Shown: positions 59,466 to 64,000 of the stretch, in pieces
Position numbering within the stretch: the stretch's first letter is position 1
How the letters are laid out: each line of letters begins with the position of its first letter
From: Acidaminococcus fermentans
GTDB lineage: Bacteria; Bacillota; Negativicutes; Acidaminococcales; Acidaminococcaceae
Reading direction: 5' to 3'
DNA length: 64,000 bases
Assembly: GCF_009696675.1 (NCBI RefSeq)
Contig: NZ_VULN01000010.1
Coordinates: 1-64,000 of the forward strand
Notes under the pieces: model-generated
What the model was told of the DNA's origin: nothing
Seen by the model: the letters and a program-made list of their open reading frames with translations, nothing else
Databases searched by the model: none
Position numbers and translations under genes: made by a program

Positions 59466-60539
59466 ATGGATTACCATTTCAGCTACCGTGAAAAGAACGG
59501 CTCTGTTTGTTTGATTTTGTCCTACAAAGTCGGCAGCCGCTGGCGGCAGAAGACTCGGCAGGGCTTCAAAACACAAAGAGAAGCCAGGCAGCACCAGGAT
59601 GAGCTGCTGGAGGCCGCTCAGAAAGAGATTGGCGTTACGCTCGATAAAACCCTAAAGGCCATCACATTGCGCCAGTTCTGGGCCATTTTCAAGCGTGATA
59701 TGCAAGGACGGCTGACCTATGGCTCTATCCTGGCTTATGAGGACAGAGTCAAACGGCTGACAAACATATTGGACCTGCCCATCAAGGACATCACACCGCC
59801 GGTGCTGATGAATGAAATCAATGGCCTGCCCTTTGCCGCCAAAACGAAGAACCTCTCCCTGGCAGCTGTTGGCCGTGTACTCCGCCATGCCATGACATAC
59901 AAGATCATCAAGACGAACCCGGCTTTCGATGTCCCCCAGGTCCAGGACAGGAGAGAACAAACAGTCAGGGCCTTCAACCGGGAGGAAGTGGCCCAGATCC
60001 TGGATCACTACCAGAAGCATGGACGGGATCCACTCTATTACCTCGTGGTGCTGATTGCCAGCCGGACGGGTATGAGAATCGGAGAGATCCGGGGGCTGAC
60101 GTGGGACTGTGTCAACTTTGCGGCCGGAACGTTCAAAATCTGCAAGCAGTGGGCCAGGACCAGCCGCACATCTTACGGGCTGACCCCCTGCAAGACGAAG
60201 AACAGCAACCGGACAATACCAGTGCCAAAGAACGTGCTGACAGCGCTCCGCAAATGGAAGGACTCCCAGCCGTTCCGGATTGACGGTATGGTATTCCCTC
60301 CCGAGCGGCTGCGCACCATCCAGGTCTACATCAATTCCTACATCCATAAGCATTACCCTGGCCGTTCCCTCCATGCTTTCCGGCATACCTACGCCACACT
60401 GATGCTCCATGAAACCGGTGACATCAACCTGGTGGCCAACCTGCTGGGCGATACCATCCAGACCGTCAGTACCACGTACGCCAACAACACAAAAGACATC
60501 CAGTTGGCTGCGGCAAAAGCGGTCAACGATATTTTTTGA
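59466..60539 (+). CDS. int: Tyrosine integrase
   Basis: A 357-residue site-specific recombinase. N-terminal arm-type DNA-binding domain (SYKVGSRWRQKTRQGFKTQREA), core-binding SAM-like domain (about 60-150), catalytic domain with Arg in GMRIGEIRGL, Lys in CKTKNSNRTIP, HAFRHTYATLM, and Tyr in TVSTTYANN. The usual His of LGH is Asp (LLGDTIQ). ATG 59466 after GAAGGAGG. attR is 73 bases downstream. Confidence 0.93.
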   Translation: MDYHFSYREKNGSVCLILSYKVGSRWRQKTRQGFKTQREARQHQDELLEAAQKEIGVTLDKTLKAITLRQFWAIFKRDMQGRLTYGSILAYEDRVKRLTNILDLPIKDITPPVLMNEINGLPFAAKTKNLSLAAVGRVLRHAMTYKIIKTNPAFDVPQVQDRREQTVRAFNREEVAQILDHYQKHGRDPLYYLVVLIASRTGMRIGEIRGLTWDCVNFAAGTFKICKQWARTSRTSYGLTPCKTKNSNRTIPVPKNVLTALRKWKDSQPFRIDGMVFPPERLRTIQVYINSYIHKHYPGRSLHAFRHTYATLMLHETGDINLVANLLGDTIQTVSTTYANNTKDIQLAAAKAVNDIF

Positions 60540-60571
60540 AATTATTTTTGCCGTCTATCTGCCGTCAACAA

Positions 60572-60600
60572 GAAAAACCCCGCAAGAATGCGGGGTTTTA
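60572..60600 (+). terminator. Integrase terminator (bidirectional)
   Basis: AAAACCCCGCAAGAATGCGGGGTTTT. It also blocks leftward transcription from the displaced secG promoter. Confidence 0.88.
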
Positions 60601-60612
60601 TACCTTATTGTT

Positions 60613-60630
60613 AGATTCTTATATTTTAGC
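60613..60630. other. attR: attR (right prophage attachment site)
   Basis: AGATTCTTATATTTTAGC, one mismatch to attL (23074-23091). Confidence 0.85.
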
Positions 60631-60651
60631 ATTGGTTGGGGAAATGGTCAA
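60623..60651 (-). promoter_or_regulatory. Displaced original secG promoter
   Basis: Minus strand TTGACC (60646-60651), 17-base spacer, TAAAAT (60623-60628). The -10 aligns base for base with that of secG across the att repeat. After integration it points into the prophage. Confidence 0.65.
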
Positions 60652-61592
60652 GGAGCGGGGGATAGTGGTTAAGTGGCTGGGTGCACCAACCGTAGGAGCG
60701 GCAGGCCCGGCCGCCCGCCAGATGTACGAGTCTCTGACCCCAACGATGTAGGGGTTCGCCGCAGGCAAACCCGTCCCGACCGCCCAGAGGGCAAAACTTC
60801 TATACCCATATACCCGCGAAGGCCCTCCCAGCTCCCGAAAAATCGATGTATACCCGCACAGAATACCAGCAAAGCCGAAGGCCAAGTCCGCCCTGCAGGG
60901 GCGGGGGACCGGGCTTGCCCGGTGGTGGGGGCATGAGGTTCTGAAAGGACCGAATACCTTGACGGTGGTATGGAAACTATCTACCTAGGAGACAGCAATG
61001 GATACTGCATTCATCATATTTCTACTTCTGCCAGACACTCCCTTGTTTTCGGCCGGTCCTGCAAAATATCGGCTGTCGCCGATGCCCCCACCACCGTGCT
61101 CCGCACGGTCCCCCGCCCCTCACAGGGCGGACTTTGGGACCATCCTTATCACCAGTTCAGTGCTGCTGCCAACTGTCCTATGGGGCTGCTGCTGGGACCG
61201 TAATTGGCAATTCTGCACTGAATGGGTATCTAGGTGAGGGACGAATACCGGCTTTTCAGAACTTCTCTCACCGCATTCCGGTACTCTTTCCGGGTTTTCA
61301 GCGGCATAACGCACAAATCTCCTGCCAGGGCCTGCTCCAGGTCTGCGTTCTTCAGGCCACTGATCACCTTGACCATCGCCCGACCGCCTCTATAACTCCA
61401 GCGGCGTCCCTGCTTCTTTACACTAAGGGACAGTGGTTAAACGGACCTTTCGATAAGGCTCCGCAGGACCGCCCGCCATACAAAGGGTGAAAAGGTGCAG
61501 GCCGGGAAGGGGGGGCCTTTGGCCTGCCCCTACAACGTTGGAGTCGGGCACTCGTTCATCAACTTTCGGAAATTTCCTATCCACAGGGACGG
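60631..61592. repeat. Gene-free stretch of nested inverted repeats
   Basis: No convincing gene. Outer inverted pair: 60721-60754 and 61527-61560 (GATGnACGAGT and CCAACGnTGTAGGGG conserved). Inner pair: 60884-60934 and 61082-61134, about 50 bases at roughly 85 percent identity (AAGTCCGCCCTG, GGGGCGGGGGACC and GGTGGTGGGGGCAT). Open frames here are short, lack ribosome binding sites and run through the repeats. Resembles non-autonomous palindromic repeat elements. Confidence 0.6.
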
Positions 61593-62606
61593 TCAAATCG
61601 TATGACCAGCTGCTCTTTCCAGCACTTTACTGGCGGCGAGAGTCATCTGTAAAAATTTCTCTGCCTCTTCTTTCTTCTTCCCGTCCACGATCCGGGTGAA
61701 ATCCTCGAACTCTTCCACCATCCGGTTTTCCCGTTCCGGCGGGGTCCAGGTTTTTGTGTTCTGGGCTTTTTTCACAGCGGCGGTGCTGAACTGGTCCTGG
61801 TCCGGGCCCTGAATCAGGGTCCACTCCAGTTTTTCCGGGTGGATGGGCTTCCCTTCCACTTTCAGCCAGCCTTTTTCTCCCTGGACCAGGAACCCGGAGG
61901 GGCTGTCAGAATCTTTGGCGGCGGAGAGGGATGCCTGGAACCCGGGGTATCCCAGGAGCAGCACTCCGGAGGTATCCACGCCGTTCCACCCCCGGTTGGG
62001 GGCATACAGGACCTTTTCCGGCAGGCCCCAGAGCCCGGCGGTCCAGGCGATGTTGTACACGTTCAGGTCATACAGGGCCCCTCCTGCCAGTGCCGGGTCG
62101 AAGGCAGGGAGCACTTCCCCCTTACGATACCGGTCATACCGGCTGGAATACTGGGAATAGTTTCCCTGGACCAGCCGGATGGGCCCCAGGGCCGGTACCA
62201 GCTCCCGGATCTTCCGGAACAGGGCCCCGTGCCACAGGGGCATGGCTTCCAGGAGAAAAAGCCCTTTTCCCCGGGCCAGGTCCGCCAGTTCCCGGGTCTG
62301 GGCCCACCGGGTGCAGAAGGGCTTTTCCAGGATTACGTTCTTTCCGGCCAGCAGGGCCTCCCGGGCATAAGCAAAATGGACCGGGTTCACCAGAGCGATG
62401 TACGCCGTATCCACATCCGCTTCCCGGAAAAGAGCCCGGCAGTCCGTATATACCCGGGGAATCCCATAGTCCCGGGCCAGGGTTTCTCCCCGCTGCCGGC
62501 TGTGCTGCCGGCACCAGAGGGCTTCCACACTTATGCCGACTGCCGCATTCATGGCGGCCAGGGCCACAGGAGCAATGGCGCCGGTGCCCAGCATGGCCAC
62601 CTTCAT
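61593..62606 (-). CDS. Gfo/Idh/MocA-family oxidoreductase
   Basis: A 337-residue NAD(P)-dependent oxidoreductase. Rossmann motif MLGTGAIAPVALAAM, and VILEKPFCTRWAQ is the EKP signature with the catalytic Lys; the C-terminal half is the alpha/beta substrate domain (GGALYDLNVYNIAW). Substrate is likely a sugar or diol, not definable. It follows the histidine kinase gene by 21 bases. Confidence 0.87.
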   Translation of the reverse strand: MKVAMLGTGAIAPVALAAMNAAVGISVEALWCRQHSRQRGETLARDYGIPRVYTDCRALFREADVDTAYIALVNPVHFAYAREALLAGKNVILEKPFCTRWAQTRELADLARGKGLFLLEAMPLWHGALFRKIRELVPALGPIRLVQGNYSQYSSRYDRYRKGEVLPAFDPALAGGALYDLNVYNIAWTAGLWGLPEKVLYAPNRGWNGVDTSGVLLLGYPGFQASLSAAKDSDSPSGFLVQGEKGWLKVEGKPIHPEKLEWTLIQGPDQDQFSTAAVKKAQNTKTWTPPERENRMVEEFEDFTRIVDGKKKEEAEKFLQMTLAASKVLERAAGHTI

Positions 62607-62627
62607 GAAAAAGACCTCCCTTTTTTC

Positions 62628-63887
62628 TTAAAAGGTCACCCCGAAGGTAATGACCCCATCCTTGTATTCCACCTGGATCTTCCCGCCCAGGAGCCGGGTG
62701 GCCTCTTCTGCCATGGAAAGCCCGATGCCGTAGCCGGCCTTTTTGCTGTTGTGGCTTTCGTCTCCCCGGTAGAACCGTTCAAAAAAGTGGGAATAATCCA
62801 CTCCGACCCCGTTTTTGTAGTCGTTGGACACCTGGGCCCGGAACCCCTGTTTCCCGTGGGTTTCCAGCCGGGCCCGGATGGTTCCCCCGTCGTCACAGTA
62901 TTTGGCCGCATTGTCCAGGAGGATGGTGAAGATTTCATAAAGATACTTGGGGTCGGTTTCCGCCAGGAGGTCCGGCTGGATCTCCGTCACCAGCTTTTTC
63001 TTCTCCCCTTCCACCACCGGAGCAAAGGACTGGACCACTTCCGCAAATGTGTGGCTGATGTCCATGGTTTCCTTTTTCAGTTCCCGCTCATTCTTTTCTC
63101 CCATTTTGGCCAGCATGATCAGTTCGTTGATCAGCCGGGTCACCCGCTTCACCTGGAACAGGATGTTGTCCGTCCACTGGCTTTTGCCGCTGATCAGTTC
63201 CAGAGCTTCCGCGTTGGCGGAAATAATGGCAATGGGGGTCTTCAGTTCATGGCCGGCGTTGGTAATGAACCGTTTCTGGCTGGCCACGTTTTCCACAAAG
63301 GGCCGGATGGCGTAATTGCTCAGGAACATGAGCACCAGCATGTACAGCAGCACACAGACCAAGCCGAACCGGAGGGAATAGCGCATAAAGGCATCCACGG
63401 CCCCCACATCCCGGGTGCAGTCCATGACCACCACCAGTTTGCCTCCGTCATTCCGGGGGGTTACGCTGTAGCAGTAGCTGGCCCGTTTGTTCTTGAACAG
63501 TCCCTGGCTCTGGGTGCTGTCCGCCAGGGAACGGGCAATTTCCAGGGCCTGGAGTTCGTTGAAGGCGGAGATGTTGGACAGATTCAGCCGGCGGATTTCT
63601 CCGCTTTCATCCATAATAACGCTGAAATACCGGGTCTGATGGGCAAATTCCGGGGTTTCATTGTACCATTCCGGATCACTGAGCCAGCTTTCGGTGCTGG
63701 TACCCGGCTGATGGGAGGGCATGATTCCATCGTTCTGGACAATGGCCGTCAGGAGGGTGTTCACTTCCGACCGCATTTTCATATAGGTAATGCCGTTGAT
63801 CAGTCCCAGGGCCCCGGCCAGGATCAGTACCACGGCAGCAAAGGCCAGGATCAGGAATTTCCGGCGCAGACGATGGATCATATCCAT
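62628..63887 (-). CDS. Sensor histidine kinase
   Basis: A 419-residue membrane kinase. Transmembrane segments at about 10-32 and 175-197 enclose an extracytoplasmic sensor. HisKA phosphoacceptor in NAGHELKTPIAIISANAEAL; HATPase N-box LLDNAAKYCDDGG and G-box GYGIGLSMAEEA. It is the second gene of an operon with the response regulator. ATG 63887 is preceded by AAGGAG. Confidence 0.93.
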   Translation of the reverse strand: MDMIHRLRRKFLILAFAAVVLILAGALGLINGITYMKMRSEVNTLLTAIVQNDGIMPSHQPGTSTESWLSDPEWYNETPEFAHQTRYFSVIMDESGEIRRLNLSNISAFNELQALEIARSLADSTQSQGLFKNKRASYCYSVTPRNDGGKLVVVMDCTRDVGAVDAFMRYSLRFGLVCVLLYMLVLMFLSNYAIRPFVENVASQKRFITNAGHELKTPIAIISANAEALELISGKSQWTDNILFQVKRVTRLINELIMLAKMGEKNERELKKETMDISHTFAEVVQSFAPVVEGEKKKLVTEIQPDLLAETDPKYLYEIFTILLDNAAKYCDDGGTIRARLETHGKQGFRAQVSNDYKNGVGVDYSHFFERFYRGDESHNSKKAGYGIGLSMAEEATRLLGGKIQVEYKDGVITFGVTF

Positions 63888-63899
63888 GATAAATTCTCC

Positions 63900-64000
63900 T
63901 TAATTGGCCAGGGCCGGCGTCTGGAGCACAAAAGATCCGTCCTGATGGCCGTCGATGGTGAGATTGCCCCCGATGGCCTTGAGCTTTTCCCGCAGGTAGG
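63900..64000 (-). CDS. Response regulator, C-terminal end (partial)
   Basis: The last 33 codons (YLREKLKAIGGNLTIDG onward) fit the final helix and wing of an OmpR-type winged-helix domain. The stop lies 12 bases before the kinase start. The gene continues out of the window. Confidence 0.6.
   Translation of the reverse strand, partial: YLREKLKAIGGNLTIDGHQDGSFVLQTPALAN

Noticed and set aside
60673-61490. Several open frames of 60-118 codons right of attR
   Set aside because: They cover inverted repeats, lack ribosome binding sites and have odd composition.

Overview
This window is a chromosomal segment of a Negativicutes bacterium carrying one complete prophage. The best taxonomic clue is the gene at 17328-18323. 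Its product matches, from memory, the 331-residue (R)-2-hydroxyglutarate dehydrogenase of Acidaminococcus fermentans, an enzyme of the glutamate-fermenting hydroxyglutarate pathway. The high GC content, T-box leaders, electron-transfer flavoprotein genes and meso-diaminopimelate dehydrogenase fit Acidaminococcus. No database search was possible.

Left chromosomal part (1-23073): a secreted SGNH hydrolase; ddh; thrS with its own T-box (plus an orphan T-box 3' end beyond thrS); a DEDDh exonuclease; a metal-binding HMA protein behind a CsoR-like operator; etfBA; a cyclopropane fatty acid synthase; a T-box-controlled amino-acid transporter; a histidine phosphatase; a division/housekeeping cluster (ylmH, proC, sepF, yggS, laccase-domain protein); a polyphosphate kinase 2 family enzyme; hgdH; and the cluster smpB, rnr, thioesterase, esterase and secG.

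Prophage (about 23074-60630, 37.5 kb, siphovirus-like): an 18-bp imperfect direct repeat marks attL (23074) and attR (60613). The att core overlaps the -10 box of the secG promoter, so integration has swapped the promoter of an essential host gene. The lysogeny block on the right (+ strand) holds a CI/LexA-like repressor, an unknown gene, an AbiF-type HEPN protein with a probable ncRNA leader, and the integrase. All else reads leftward: cro and small regulators, YqaJ exonuclease and RecT, DnaD-like replication protein, helicase loader, small zinc-finger proteins, an ArpU-like late regulator, terminase, portal, MuF protein, scaffold, capsid, connectors, tail tube, tail chaperones with a -1 frameshift site, tape measure, baseplate, fibre, lysis genes and a small promoter-driven left-end cassette.

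The most unusual region is 25.7-33.8 kb, between tail fibre and holin. Two radical SAM/SPASM enzymes are interleaved, with overlapping reading frames, with two proteins that carry 15-16 cysteines in Cys-Gln-x-Cys repeats, a Hint-like protein lacking the catalytic cysteine, and two unknown proteins. A baseplate protein nearby ends in the same short Cys tail as one of the Cys-rich proteins. I read this as a phage-borne peptide-maturation system that may decorate the tail. A second candidate system is the MuF head protein, whose AT-rich C-terminus carries an HExxH metallopeptidase-like motif and is followed by a small overlapping gene.

Right chromosomal part (60631-64000): about 960 bp of nested inverted repeats without a convincing gene, then a Gfo/Idh/MocA oxidoreductase, a sensor histidine kinase and the 3' end of a response regulator gene.
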